The translations under genes were made by a program, and so were the position numbers. From positions 1 to 56,510 of IMG/VR virus record IMGVR_UViG_3300042549_004468: a DNA stretch of 56,510 nt. One strand, given 5' to 3'. Every line of letters begins with the position of its first letter. The first letter of the stretch is position 1. The notes under the pieces are model-generated. The model made no database searches. It had not been told where the DNA came from and saw only the letters and a program-made list of their open reading frames with translations. The stretch is from a virus. Below are positions 43,401 through 52,858 of the stretch, in pieces.

Positions 43401-44954
43401 TTCTAAAATAGACTCCTGTCTGTCAGTGTTTTTGTTTAACTGCTTAACATATGTAAACATTAAATCAAAATAGTGACCAATCATCTGCGTAAACAGTACA
43501 TACTGATCGTTGTTTGGATCACTTATGATGTGTGCTGGTATTAATCGGTATAGTGCATTGTTGTTATTCTGATCATGCACACTTGCTGAAGTGATTATTC
43601 CATCAAACCAGTCTTCTACTTGTGATGATGTATATGAATAGTTTACGTACGGTTTTGTGCTGTTTATCTTTGGCCAAGTAGTTGGATAAAACTCACCATA
43701 ACTACTAGATTCATAGCTACTTGATTCATTTAGTAGGTATTTTTCATACCCATCCATCGATCCTAATAGTGCTGCTCTTTTGGTCTGAGCATCTACTACA
43801 TTGCTTTGATAGTATATACTACCTGATGCGCTACCACTCAGTAATCCAGATAAACCAGTTGTTAGTGCTTGTATTCTACTATCGTAGTTTTCTAATAACT
43901 GTACTTTATATTTAAAATTTTGTAGTCGTTCTGTGGCTGATCCAAAGTGAGTATGATTCTCAAACTTTCTGTAATCTACATTTAAAGCTATTCCTTCTAA
44001 GAAAGAACTGCTCAACATTTTGTTTATAATGCCTTGAGAGGTTTGAGTGTTTGTTGTTAAAATATCATCCCAATCTTTGTATTGTGTAGCTATCCCAGTT
44101 GTTTGTTTGGTATTTATATCCCAATTAGGTCCTGCTATTACAATTTTATTTCCTTGATTTTTAGGAGGTATAATAGTTATAGAGTCATTAATAGGATCGC
44201 TAACTTGTTGAGCTAACCATAAAAAAGTTCCTACATTAATTCCTGCTGGTGCAGGTGCATTCAATTTAAAAATTATACTATAAGGAGAGTCGCTTACTGT
44301 TATGTAGTCTTGAACATAGTCAAATACTCTCAGACCAGTAGTAGCATCTTTAAATAAAAACAGGTTTACTAATGTTTCTGTTTTTAAAAGATTAAAAAAG
44401 TCTCTCCCAAAGAAGTTAATAAAATCAACATTATTGTATGTGCTAGATAAAACAGGAACTACGCGTATTTCTAGTCCATCAGCACTAATCTCTTGTATTC
44501 TTAGTTTTTGTGTATCACCGGATCCTAATAAATTTCTATGAAAGTTGTACTGAACTTTATATTTTCCAGAAATGTAACCCGAACCACTTAGATCTGTTTC
44601 TGGGTCTAGTGTTATGTTGTTTCCTGTCTGTGAGTAAGAACTAACTCTAAAGTTTGTCTCTAAATACTGATCGTTGTTGTTATATATGTCTAGAGTGACA
44701 ACGTCGTTTGGGTATAAAATGCTTGCAGTATTTTGACCTCCAACCTGAGCATAGTTTGTTGTTGGGTTTGAATAGATTCCAAAAGGAGTAACTGTTGTTA
44801 CTAGTTGAACTGTTGGTACTAGATCTTGTGCTTGAGTATTAAGTGCAGAAGCGCTACCTACTAGTAACTCACTGCCTGCTGGAGCAGCACCTAATGTAAA
44901 GCCACCTACTGTTGACTGGCTTAGCTCTGATGTATTCAATCCTTCTGTAGGCAT
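40416..44954 (-). CDS. Giant baseplate/tail structural protein with LamG domain (1512 aa)
   Basis: Largest complete gene in the window. A conserved block near residues 570-620 (NNLPYLLKTRGTERSVRALI, NCFGIPQTILRIREYGGAEA) is typical of big tail proteins in aquatic T4-like phages. A LamG-like domain follows at about 660-830 (STVELRVKM to LTPTSFQGN). The C-terminus holds a DSYGMRNARYDGCKMTSADW segment before a Gly/Pro-rich tail. After gp25 and gp6 in gene order, it stands where T4 has its baseplate wedge genes gp7-gp10, and its size would suit a gp7-like wedge component, but I see no direct gp7 match. A TATTTATA box lies 9 bases upstream. Confidence 0.72.
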   Translation of the reverse strand: MPTEGLNTSELSQSTVGGFTLGAAPAGSELLVGSASALNTQAQDLVPTVQLVTTVTPFGIYSNPTTNYAQVGGQNTASILYPNDVVTLDIYNNNDQYLETNFRVSSYSQTGNNITLDPETDLSGSGYISGKYKVQYNFHRNLLGSGDTQKLRIQEISADGLEIRVVPVLSSTYNNVDFINFFGRDFFNLLKTETLVNLFLFKDATTGLRVFDYVQDYITVSDSPYSIIFKLNAPAPAGINVGTFLWLAQQVSDPINDSITIIPPKNQGNKIVIAGPNWDINTKQTTGIATQYKDWDDILTTNTQTSQGIINKMLSSSFLEGIALNVDYRKFENHTHFGSATERLQNFKYKVQLLENYDSRIQALTTGLSGLLSGSASGSIYYQSNVVDAQTKRAALLGSMDGYEKYLLNESSSYESSSYGEFYPTTWPKINSTKPYVNYSYTSSQVEDWFDGIITSASVHDQNNNNALYRLIPAHIISDPNNDQYVLFTQMIGHYFDLMFTYVKQLNKNTDRQESILEGFSKELVYHVSRNLGVDFENGSSIDELWSYTLGTDTTGSLSSTFAVSTEDKTKEIWKRIVNNLPYLLKTRGTERSVRALINCFGIPQTILRIREYGGAEASFETKTDLQYERFFYSTTVGYNGKTSGQVAQLISAPWTTLSNGLMPSTVELRVKMAVSQSKTQTIFEVPDKWKVQAFQSASNNYIGFYLSGSQGWATASVSSSIYDSTFHHIALERSVASDNSATNQTYNLIVKKVNYLKVTSTQTASLYIDGATSSSYNTSYTATGSLWIPGSGSFLAATSQSMNILSGSVQELRYWTTPLQDAILDNHALTPTSFQGNLADTYTGSTSSFYDLGFRLCLGADNKKINLVTTSSLASQHPDQTRNSLSGSFYNFSGSYFNPVVEIHSLEWPDLGGNRSVSNKIKIDTTTSNNDNQLYRNTKTEVALSDNSPIDSPRLGVYLSPLNEINQDIAEQFGGLSVDDFIGNPADLSNEVYPDLEKLQREYFKKYTRRAGAQNYIRLLKNFDAALFKLIKNFVPYRANTQVGLVIEPTILQRSKVPTRPPASEELHYSASIVIPDIYTVGGFVQDGDGEPFRDGTGYVPEGIITEELIPISGEDFAVAEGTLGEKYTTLSGTANEFNNTGITSNPSEASSLTGTVDLGISSYGRDTRVEGSKYIFMTYMTSQSAFVSLYGTAIYGTSTYSSTDLVRSEPYLVTASRYDYFEPYSPTIMDNTTSRLSNITNDVYDTDIYFRKAFTNFNTYKSGSLSSYTTVYTASSALYENNWTNLYGLRIDSLSIANVAQSTPYSTTGFWGLTGSLGLYFENTAIQSYTASVKLPAFFYDAASPKAINYQYKVSVTVAKTSATPTDRLELHFGNLDCILTASIVPSTTETTYTYNTLAVGPWLGFRMYTDGTAAHQSYIKSVSVECLNYRAQAQDFHLRDSYGMRNARYDGCKMTSADWNVNSPDTIDRGPVVVVTVGGGRQLSVQPSTRGILSTNTNRPGETTTRPIG

Positions 44955-44963
44955 CTATTTTAG

Positions 44964-44972
44964 TATAAATAT
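44964..44972 (-). promoter_or_regulatory. TATTTATA box upstream of the 1512-aa gene
   Basis: Coding strand ATATTTATA in the 51-base gap after the 989-residue gene, 9 bases before the ATG. Confidence 0.45.
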
Positions 44973-45005
44973 AGTGAAATAAAACTTCTGATACACTAAG
45001 TTAGC

Positions 45006-47975
45006 CTATAATTCAGGTAGCTCTGTAGGGAATATTAAATTGTATGAAAATTCAGGTGCATCGGCTGAATTAAATGCACTAGGGTTTAGGTATTTTTCTT
45101 TTTGTAATCCTAAAACAGTTGCACTTGCTGGTGGTAAGTAGTAGCTTGGGTACTTTGGTGATTTCTCAAAGCTATTAGCAGCTACTAAATATTTCATTGA
45201 CGTTATACCACATCTTGGATTTCCATATTCAACTAATCTACTACTATAACCGGTTGATTGACCATACTCATCACTGTATATCTCTGAGCTTGTCCATCCT
45301 TTAGTTTGTGGACTATTGTCGTCAATGATAGTTGACTTGTGATCAAATAATACAGTAATCTGTACAGATCTTGTTTTTTTAGGTATAGCTGCTGTTAGTT
45401 CAACTCCGAACATTGCAGCTGCTCCAAAATCATAAACTGCTTTATAGCTGTTTTGTGAGTACAAACCTCCTTGTGGATTTACGTTTTTATTGTTTGGCGG
45501 ATAAGCTCCTCCATAAGTTTTAAAATCGTATTTGTTCATTAAGAACTTTGCATTTACGTCTCTAATTTGATCATTAGCTCCATCGTAACCGTAGAAATAA
45601 GCTTGGCCAAGATCAGGAAAATACCGATCAAGACCAATAGATGATGATGTTATTTTATTGCCTTCTTGTAGGCTACCTGTTCCTCTAGATAAAGGACCAT
45701 CTCCCTTTCCTACATTTAACAAATTAAAGAAGGCTCCTAAAGTAAACGTGTCTGTGTACTTTTGGTCAAATACCTTTATTGTATTGTTTTCGTTTGGTTT
45801 TACAAACTCAAAGAGAGGATACAAGGTTAATGGAAAGTACACCTTTTCTTTAACTGCCCATACAGTTTGCTCATCTGGTCCGTTTATTGTATCGGTTTTT
45901 ATAACGCTACCTTCACTATCCAGATAAGTAATTTGTACTTTTGTTTGATCGTCTAGTACTGGTACTATCTCAATATCAGAGTATGCATTGATTTTTCTTT
46001 TTCTTGCTTCTTGTGCTACATATGCAGCAGTTCTTTCTAGATCCCATACGAATCGAGCTTTTTTTAAGTCGTTTGTTATGTTTGCGAGGCTTGAGTTTAT
46101 GTTTGGTAAAACGTTTGTTTCAATTTCAGCTATAGTATCTTTAAGAAAATTATATAAATTTCTAGTGACTAATCTTTTAAGTTCATCGGAGTCATAAGTA
46201 AATCTTTTGTTTCTTTTGTTTCCATAATAGAAATCCAAAGCTCCTCTACTTGGAGTGTATGAGAAGTTAGTATACTGATCAGTATTTCCATCTATACCTA
46301 ATGGAGGATATATACCTGTAATGCCTAGGTATCTTTCAAGTCTAAGAAAATTGCTACTCTCTTCTATATATAGCTTAGCTAAAAATTTTTTTAAATTTCC
46401 GAAACTAGTTTTTATAGCAGACCACCAAACCCATTTATCATCTGGCAAGTTTCTAGCTGCTTCGATTAAAATGTCATTAATGTTTTCTGAGCTTTCATAG
46501 TAGTCTCTCCGCTTGTTTAGATCCTCAAGTATACCTCTTAATTCAGCACGAGCATTATTCAACCTTTGTTCATCAGCTTTTGTATATGCTAGTTGAGTAC
46601 CGTTTGGTGATGACGCTTTTGCTTCACTGTAGCTTAGCCATTTTTGTTGAACCTCATCATAAAAAGAACCACTTATTACAAATGCTTCATTTGAATCAGA
46701 AACACCATCACGAAAATTAGATGCAAACATTTCAGCGTACTCTTCTGATGTACCTATATAATAGGGAAATTCCACGATTCCATCGGGTGTAGAGAGTCTT
46801 ATTTTATAATTTGTTATACCAGCTCCAACGTATGCAAAGAACTGTGAGGTAGCGTGTGTAATGCCGTATGCGTTGCCATCAATCATATCAGCTATGTCAC
46901 TTAAATCTATTGTTTGTGATAAACTTGTTTGAGCGTTTCCACCTGCACTTTTAAATTTAATTTTATCTCTCGTAAAATATGTTGGAGTTGTATCCGTTAA
47001 CTCACTTTGCAAGCTTATAATATTTTCATTTGTATTTTTATTATAAGCGTCTAACCAAGCAATCCCAGGAAAAAAACCTGCTACATCATTTGAAGTATTG
47101 TAATCTTCGTTTGGTATTATTTGTGGAATTTGTCCTTGTGAATAATATTGATCTTGATAATCTAGTATTCCATCAGCTGAAGATTTTCTGTTTATGTCTG
47201 TAAATGTTGTGTCTCTGGCAACTCGCTTTCTGTAAGATTCATTAAACATACCTGCATGAGACGTGTTTGAAAATCTAAACTCAGGTCGTATTTGTGTTGT
47301 TGTATTTGATCCAGAGTCATTGATTATCATTCCAGACAATCTAAAGCTACTAAAATTTAGAGACCTTTCTAATTCACGTTGGAAGGGTGTTACCTTTATA
47401 TCTGAATCTGCTTGCCATCCATCTAAGCCACCTTCACCACTTCCGTTAGTAATGAGGTTTTTGTATAGTTTTGGATGATCAAATGGATCTACTATATTAA
47501 GCGTAAATGGCTCTGTTTCAGTGCTTCCATACTGATTTATTACTTCACATACATATTCTCCTGATAAGAGTGGTGTACATGATTCACTTGTAATTAGGAC
47601 TGTGTTTGTACCTAGGTTGTTGTTTAAGGTATTTAAGCTCCCAATCAAAGAACCATTCAATCTCCATCTATACTGTAATTTGCTTGGTAGATTCCCGTTA
47701 GCTTGTGTTGCATAGTTTCCAGCAAATAACTCAAATGTAATTTCAGTGCCTTGTAAAGCTGTTACAATATCAGATGATGGTGTTATTTTTTGAGATCGAG
47801 AGTTGTTAGGGTTTAGTTCTAAATTGGATACCCATGTTTGTTGTGTTAGAGATGTAAGTGGTTGTAGAGTAATCTCTGGTGGTGTTGTGTTAAGCGGTAG
47901 AATAGAGAATGGACTAGTGTGATTCACGCTCTCTTGAGAGTATGTATTTAGACTTATTGTACGCTTATTGCTCAT
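45006..47975 (-). CDS. Ig-like domain virion protein (989 aa)
   Basis: An Ig-like (I-set) domain lies at about residues 60-165: YRWRLNGSLIG, then LLSGEYVCEVINQYGSTETE, containing the typical Tyr-x-Cys of strand F. It is followed by NLITNGSGEGGLDGWQADSD, which aligns with the 625-residue neighbour. The centre includes a helical segment (AELRGILEDLNKRRDYYESS) and the C-terminal half is beta-rich. Ig-like domains in phage tails give weak glycan or surface adhesion. Together with the 625-residue gene it looks like a tandem duplication with divergence. A TATTTATA box is 4 bases before the ATG. Confidence 0.78.
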   Translation of the reverse strand: MSNKRTISLNTYSQESVNHTSPFSILPLNTTPPEITLQPLTSLTQQTWVSNLELNPNNSRSQKITPSSDIVTALQGTEITFELFAGNYATQANGNLPSKLQYRWRLNGSLIGSLNTLNNNLGTNTVLITSESCTPLLSGEYVCEVINQYGSTETEPFTLNIVDPFDHPKLYKNLITNGSGEGGLDGWQADSDIKVTPFQRELERSLNFSSFRLSGMIINDSGSNTTTQIRPEFRFSNTSHAGMFNESYRKRVARDTTFTDINRKSSADGILDYQDQYYSQGQIPQIIPNEDYNTSNDVAGFFPGIAWLDAYNKNTNENIISLQSELTDTTPTYFTRDKIKFKSAGGNAQTSLSQTIDLSDIADMIDGNAYGITHATSQFFAYVGAGITNYKIRLSTPDGIVEFPYYIGTSEEYAEMFASNFRDGVSDSNEAFVISGSFYDEVQQKWLSYSEAKASSPNGTQLAYTKADEQRLNNARAELRGILEDLNKRRDYYESSENINDILIEAARNLPDDKWVWWSAIKTSFGNLKKFLAKLYIEESSNFLRLERYLGITGIYPPLGIDGNTDQYTNFSYTPSRGALDFYYGNKRNKRFTYDSDELKRLVTRNLYNFLKDTIAEIETNVLPNINSSLANITNDLKKARFVWDLERTAAYVAQEARKRKINAYSDIEIVPVLDDQTKVQITYLDSEGSVIKTDTINGPDEQTVWAVKEKVYFPLTLYPLFEFVKPNENNTIKVFDQKYTDTFTLGAFFNLLNVGKGDGPLSRGTGSLQEGNKITSSSIGLDRYFPDLGQAYFYGYDGANDQIRDVNAKFLMNKYDFKTYGGAYPPNNKNVNPQGGLYSQNSYKAVYDFGAAAMFGVELTAAIPKKTRSVQITVLFDHKSTIIDDNSPQTKGWTSSEIYSDEYGQSTGYSSRLVEYGNPRCGITSMKYLVAANSFEKSPKYPSYYLPPASATVLGLQKEKYLNPSAFNSADAPEFSYNLIFPTELPEL

Positions 47976-47979
47976 CTCT

Positions 47980-47988
47980 TATAAATAG
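47980..47988 (-). promoter_or_regulatory. TATTTATA box 4 bases before the 989-aa gene
   Basis: Coding strand CTATTTATA in the 15-base gap between the two Ig-domain genes; only 4 bases remain before the ATG. Confidence 0.45.
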
Positions 47989-47990
47989 CA

Positions 47991-49868
47991 TTAGTATGCT
48001 AATCCATGGGGAACTATTACTCGAGGTGCTTCATTTTGCACTAAGGTTGTAGCTGTGTAATAATCGGTTATTGCACTATCTGTTGTTAAGATTGGAATTA
48101 AGCTTAGATTCAAGCCTGTTGCCATTCCACGTGGATTATTTGCAAGCTTAAGAAAGTCTTTAAGTTGCTTACCTGCATTGTAATTCTCTCTGCGTAGGTA
48201 CTCTACAACATTGCCTTCTGTAGTCCATGCGTTTTTTTTAGAAGCCTCTTGAAATCTTGAAAACTCAAACACTTCATCTGATTGATCAAGAGCTTCGTTC
48301 CAATTAAAATCATACATTCGAGGATCCGTAGTTTGAAAGTTTATAGCGATTCTAATTTTAGATGTTTTATCGTTTATTTTAGATAAGACAAGTCTATTAA
48401 ATTCCACATACTGTCCATAAGTAAATCTTTCATACTTATCTGGATACATGTCTTCAGCTGCAAATAGAATAGCATCCACTCCTGTTCCTAGTGATCCTGA
48501 AATACTGTTTAGGGGGTCAGTGAAATAGTTTAGTGCAGTTTCTTCATTAGAGCTTAACGGACCTATTCCACTATAGTATTGTCTACCCACATACTGATTA
48601 TATCTCTTAGTCCATGGATCTACTAATTTAATAGTATTTGTGCTTATAGTTGTAGTATTATCAGTGTTTAATATGGTGCTAGGTACTCTTGAATTACCAT
48701 CAAATTCTTCAATAGTAATATAGGTTTGTTCATAGATATCGTTTGGGATTCCTGCATAGACAAAATTTTCAGGACTTATTCTTGGCCTTTCCATGAAGTA
48801 ACTCTTGTTGCTGGTATAGGATCTGCCGTGTATTTGATCTATTGTTGGGATATATCCAGACAAAGCACTTCCTATATAGCAGCTAAAAAAAGCACGTACT
48901 CCACTTACTCCATACACACCACCTCTTATAAAGTTTTGTATATCTGTAACGTCTATATCTTGGTAAGCTCTTACTAAAAAGGTACCTCCTTTAGTATCAA
49001 ATTTATAACGAGTTCTTGTGAAGAAGGCTGGTTTTGGGTTACTTACAAAGTCCTTTACGTAGTCTATGCCTTTTACTATTCCTGGACTGATCTGATATGG
49101 TCTTGGATTCATCATATCAGCTGTGTAGCCAAAAATATCTACATTATTTGGTTTTAGAAACTCTTGAGATTTTGTTGTACTAAAGGCGTCTGTAGCAAAA
49201 TCCGTACTTGTTGATTGCCATTCGCTTGTTGACTGCTCACCATTAGGATTTCTAATAAGATTTGTAAAAAAGTAATCGTCAATGTTAGGATCGTATACCT
49301 CAATAGTTAATGTTTCGCTAACGGTTGTTCCTATATCATTAGTAATCTCGCAAGTGTAATCTCCTGCTAGTAGTGGTTGTATGTTTGTTATTGTTGCAGT
49401 GTTGTTTGACACTTCAACTTTCATATCTAAAGAATCCATACCAGAAGTTTGCAGTGGTGAATTATCTTTAAACCATGCATAAGTTAGACCGGTATTTGGT
49501 GATATTACTTCTGGTACACCGTTTTGAATGTTTAGTGTGCTAGGTTGTGATGCTTCAACTTTTAAAGCAAAACTAGCTCCTATTACAACTTTTACAGTTC
49601 CATCAGAGTTTCTATATAAGATGGTACTTCCTGTATCTTGTGTTGATGGATCTCTATATTTGGGAGGATATGCTTGTATTGCTGGTATTGATCCTTCCAC
49701 CATTGATTTAATGATTATGGGTGGTTGATTGACTACTACCGGTAGTAAACTATAATTTGTTTGGTTTTCGTTTATTGTAGATGTTGGGTAGGTGGTAATG
49801 CTTCCAGTAGTTGTTGCTGAAACATTATCATTAAGGTCTCCTACTAATGTGCCATCTGCATATCTCAT
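47991..49868 (-). CDS. Ig-like domain virion protein (625 aa)
   Basis: Paralog of the 989-residue neighbour. The Ig-like domain at about 95-195 has LTYAWFKDNSPLQTSG and LLAGDYTCEITNDIGTTVSE, followed by NLIRNPNGEQSTSEWQSTST in the place of the neighbour's NLITNGSGEGG. The remainder (YDVTDIQ-like QDIDVTDIQNFIRGGVYGVS, KIRIAINFQTTDPRMYDFNW) also follows the neighbour loosely. Its ATG shares a base with the stop of the DNRLRE-like gene. Likely an adhesive tail protein; location in the virion not determined. Confidence 0.77.
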   Translation of the reverse strand: MRYADGTLVGDLNDNVSATTTGSITTYPTSTINENQTNYSLLPVVVNQPPIIIKSMVEGSIPAIQAYPPKYRDPSTQDTGSTILYRNSDGTVKVVIGASFALKVEASQPSTLNIQNGVPEVISPNTGLTYAWFKDNSPLQTSGMDSLDMKVEVSNNTATITNIQPLLAGDYTCEITNDIGTTVSETLTIEVYDPNIDDYFFTNLIRNPNGEQSTSEWQSTSTDFATDAFSTTKSQEFLKPNNVDIFGYTADMMNPRPYQISPGIVKGIDYVKDFVSNPKPAFFTRTRYKFDTKGGTFLVRAYQDIDVTDIQNFIRGGVYGVSGVRAFFSCYIGSALSGYIPTIDQIHGRSYTSNKSYFMERPRISPENFVYAGIPNDIYEQTYITIEEFDGNSRVPSTILNTDNTTTISTNTIKLVDPWTKRYNQYVGRQYYSGIGPLSSNEETALNYFTDPLNSISGSLGTGVDAILFAAEDMYPDKYERFTYGQYVEFNRLVLSKINDKTSKIRIAINFQTTDPRMYDFNWNEALDQSDEVFEFSRFQEASKKNAWTTEGNVVEYLRRENYNAGKQLKDFLKLANNPRGMATGLNLSLIPILTTDSAITDYYTATTLVQNEAPRVIVPHGLAY

Positions 49869-50962
49869 TATCCACGAGTAACTTTAAAAATCCACTTATT
49901 ATCATATATCTGATAAGCTGATGCTGAACCTGAATTAGGAACTTTAAATAGTAGCTTATAGTATCTTTCTGGCTGAAAGCTGTCTAAATGCATTTTTATG
50001 TAGTTACTTGTTGCGTCAGCGCTAAGTTTGGTGTAATCGCTAAAATCTATCACTACATCATCACTTTGAGCACTATACACAGCATATTGTGTTTCTGCAG
50101 GTAATCTATATCTTGTCAAATATCCAGATGCTGTTTCAAAAGTATCTACTGGAAATTTGTATCTTGCTGATATTCTTATTACAGGAGTTGATGTTTCTGT
50201 GTATGTGTGTTTTAAGTTGACTGGTATAATGTTGATTTCTTCGTCTGGGTTTATAAGAGATAAAGATCCAGTTGTTATACTGTCATCAAACCTTGCTTCT
50301 AGTACTGGTAGATAAACCGTATGAGTATCTTTACTAAAGAATTTTAAACTATTAAATATGTTTGCTGATGATTCGTCTGTTAAGCTCTTTTTTAATATGA
50401 ATCCTTTAAAGTCTATTGAACCTGATTGTACTTGTCTAATAATGCTAGTCACATCCATGTCAATATCTGACGTAGTGTAACTAAACGATTGAGATGCTAC
50501 ACTTCCTGTGTACCATGTACCACCACCAGGTGTTGTTACCCAAGATGCTGTTGCATTTACTCCAAAAGATGCTGTTTGCCAAGCACTTGTTAAATCGTCT
50601 GCTGTGGTCTTGTATGTCCAACTAGCTCCAGTAGTTGTTTCTGGATAGTTACCGTATCTTCCAACACCCATACTCCAACTACTACTTACTGGATAGCAGT
50701 ATAGGGTATAGTCAGAAGGGATTTCATTTGCCTCAGCTACATACAATTTTAAACTATAAGAGAAAAGTTTGGCATTATATCCTAAGGATGATATGCTTTG
50801 CGAAATTGCTGTGTAGTCAAAATCAAGTAGTGTTCTTGAATTGTAGCTGCCAGTACCAACTATAGTTTTGCTGATCTCTAGTATAGCGTCTAAACCAGTA
50901 TTCTTTTGAGGATACTGCTCATATATTGTTGTGTCCTTGGTTGGATAAAATCTTAATATCAT
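49868..50962 (-). CDS. DNRLRE-like domain virion protein (364 aa)
   Basis: The first 230 residues match the DNRLRE-type beta domain found in secreted and cell-surface proteins: RFYPTKDTTIYEQYPQKNTG, then SRTLLDFDYTAIS, a segment SDYTLYCYPVSSSWSMGVGR, and DIDMDVTSIIRQVQSG. In such proteins the domain supports carbohydrate binding or structural display. Starts two bases after gp6 and is coupled to the 625-residue gene. A tail surface protein is likely, with the domain call from pattern only. Confidence 0.7.
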   Translation of the reverse strand: MILRFYPTKDTTIYEQYPQKNTGLDAILEISKTIVGTGSYNSRTLLDFDYTAISQSISSLGYNAKLFSYSLKLYVAEANEIPSDYTLYCYPVSSSWSMGVGRYGNYPETTTGASWTYKTTADDLTSAWQTASFGVNATASWVTTPGGGTWYTGSVASQSFSYTTSDIDMDVTSIIRQVQSGSIDFKGFILKKSLTDESSANIFNSLKFFSKDTHTVYLPVLEARFDDSITTGSLSLINPDEEINIIPVNLKHTYTETSTPVIRISARYKFPVDTFETASGYLTRYRLPAETQYAVYSAQSDDVVIDFSDYTKLSADATSNYIKMHLDSFQPERYYKLLFKVPNSGSASAYQIYDNKWIFKVTRG

Positions 50963-50964
50963 AA

Positions 50965-52857
50965 TTAAAATGTTGCTATACGTCCTTTAATATCGTTATT
51001 AGGGTACTTCACTTCAAATATAGCTGGATCTAAACTCGGATATACGATACCATTTCTAGTCGCTTCATTTATTGCATAGCTTACATTGCTGTAGCCTGCT
51101 ACCTCATCATTGAGATTTTTGATCTTTATTGTAGTTACAGTTTGTACACCTCGAACTCCTAATAAAGTGTTAAATAAATCGCTAAAGATAATTGGTTGAT
51201 TAATTTGCCATCTATCAATTTCAAACATATGTTTTAATGCTTCAATGCAGCCTAAAATAACTTCGTTTGCATTAAATTGTGGTAAAGGTACTACCTCAAA
51301 ATCAATACCTATATTAATAATATATGCATTTCTAAAGTTAATACTGTCTGTCAACATTCTATACTGACTTAAATACGTCTTTAGATTCTCTTTAACAGCT
51401 CTATTAACTGTAGTAAGATTCTTGCTGTTATTGTATCCAAGCATGTACATATTCATTGCTAATGGATTTGCTATGACATCTCCTACTTCAGAAGTTCCTA
51501 TGTTGTTTTGTTCGTCAGGTGTGATATACACTTTTGCAACACTTCCATATACATTTGGCATTGCATATGCCCTAATGATGTAATCCTCTTTAGTAACAGC
51601 TCTGTTTTGACTTGTTAGTTGTGCAAGAGCTCTTTGTCTAATCTCATCTACCGATTCAGCACTACGACCACCACTTGCTGCAATTGGATTATTTATTGCA
51701 ACTGAGTTTATTATTGTGGCATTTAATCCAGTTGTAGTGCTTGGTAAGTTTGTTGAGGTTGTGTTAATTGAGGTGATTTCTGTAATGGTATTACTTGGTA
51801 CATTTGCACTTACGCCACCACCTATTAAGTAGGTTATTGTAAGTGTTGTATTAGATGGCGAAATACCATAAGAGGTTGTAAATACTGGTGCAGCAGGATC
51901 TATTGAGGCATCTATATCATCCTTACCTGTTGGTAAAGATAAACCTATATTCTCTGGAGTTGCTAACAACTCTTCGTCTGGAGATGAACTTACACCAGCA
52001 CCAAATTGAATTTCAATGCCTGTAGGGGTTGTACGTGTTACAAATCGTCTTGGAACACGTTTTAATTTTAATAAGTATGGAGTTTCTTGACTAGATGTTG
52101 CTGCATCTGGGTCATTGTAGGATGTGTTTTCAACTTTTTCAAAAATAGTATCTTGTGCTAAATAAGGAACCTCATACCATATATTATCATTTGAATCCAC
52201 TATTGAATCGATACCAATTATACTAGGGTCTTCTACAATTGTTTTAAAAAACTTAGTAGGGCTAGTTACGGTTACGGTTGTTGTTTGTGGTGTTGCTGAT
52301 ATTGCTTGAACTGTTTTTTTAGCTAAAAAGTAGTTTGGAGCTCCATTTGCATCAATACTATATACACTTATTGTGGTAGGATCAAAAACATTATTGACAG
52401 TAAAGTCAATACTATTCTGTGCTATAAATTCTATACCTCCTGCTGCACTTCTTGCGCGCATTCCAGATTCAATCTTAATTGCATAGTTCAGATCAGGCAC
52501 AACATTAGCGCCACTTCCAGATGCAGGCATTAGTTGATACACATCTATATCTACAATTGCTGGTACACTTAGTTTTGGTTTATATCCCATTGCAGCTGCT
52601 ATTGACATAAGGCTCTCTGTTTCAGTAGCATGCAATAACAATGACTCTTTAAACTGGGAATCTATGTAATAGTTCAACACATCACCTACATAAGCAGCCA
52701 TCTCAACAAACATCATTCCTGGTGATGTCTCGTTAAAATCATTGTAAGTAGTTGGGTAGTATGTTTTAGTAAAATCAATTAGACCCTGTTTTAAAGAGTC
52801 AAAATCTCTACCTAAATATTTAATATCCTTCGATGTATTTTTTTGTGTGTTGGCCAT
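50965..52857 (-). CDS. 6: Baseplate wedge protein, gp6-like (630 aa)
   Basis: T4 gp6/baseplate J family. N-terminal signature IKYLGRDFDSLKQGLIDFTK, then NDFNETSPGMMFVEMAAYVG with DVLNYYIDSQFKESLLL; central GGRSAESVDEIRQRALAQLT with TKEDYIIRAYAMPNVYGSVA; C-terminal part DRWQINQPIIFSDLFNTLLG. gp6 forms the inner iris of the baseplate with gp7 and gp53 and is joined by gp25. Close in size to T4 gp6 (660). It follows gp25 by one base. Confidence 0.95.
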   Translation of the reverse strand: MANTQKNTSKDIKYLGRDFDSLKQGLIDFTKTYYPTTYNDFNETSPGMMFVEMAAYVGDVLNYYIDSQFKESLLLHATETESLMSIAAAMGYKPKLSVPAIVDIDVYQLMPASGSGANVVPDLNYAIKIESGMRARSAAGGIEFIAQNSIDFTVNNVFDPTTISVYSIDANGAPNYFLAKKTVQAISATPQTTTVTVTSPTKFFKTIVEDPSIIGIDSIVDSNDNIWYEVPYLAQDTIFEKVENTSYNDPDAATSSQETPYLLKLKRVPRRFVTRTTPTGIEIQFGAGVSSSPDEELLATPENIGLSLPTGKDDIDASIDPAAPVFTTSYGISPSNTTLTITYLIGGGVSANVPSNTITEITSINTTSTNLPSTTTGLNATIINSVAINNPIAASGGRSAESVDEIRQRALAQLTSQNRAVTKEDYIIRAYAMPNVYGSVAKVYITPDEQNNIGTSEVGDVIANPLAMNMYMLGYNNSKNLTTVNRAVKENLKTYLSQYRMLTDSINFRNAYIINIGIDFEVVPLPQFNANEVILGCIEALKHMFEIDRWQINQPIIFSDLFNTLLGVRGVQTVTTIKIKNLNDEVAGYSNVSYAINEATRNGIVYPSLDPAIFEVKYPNNDIKGRIATF

Positions 52858-52858
52858 A

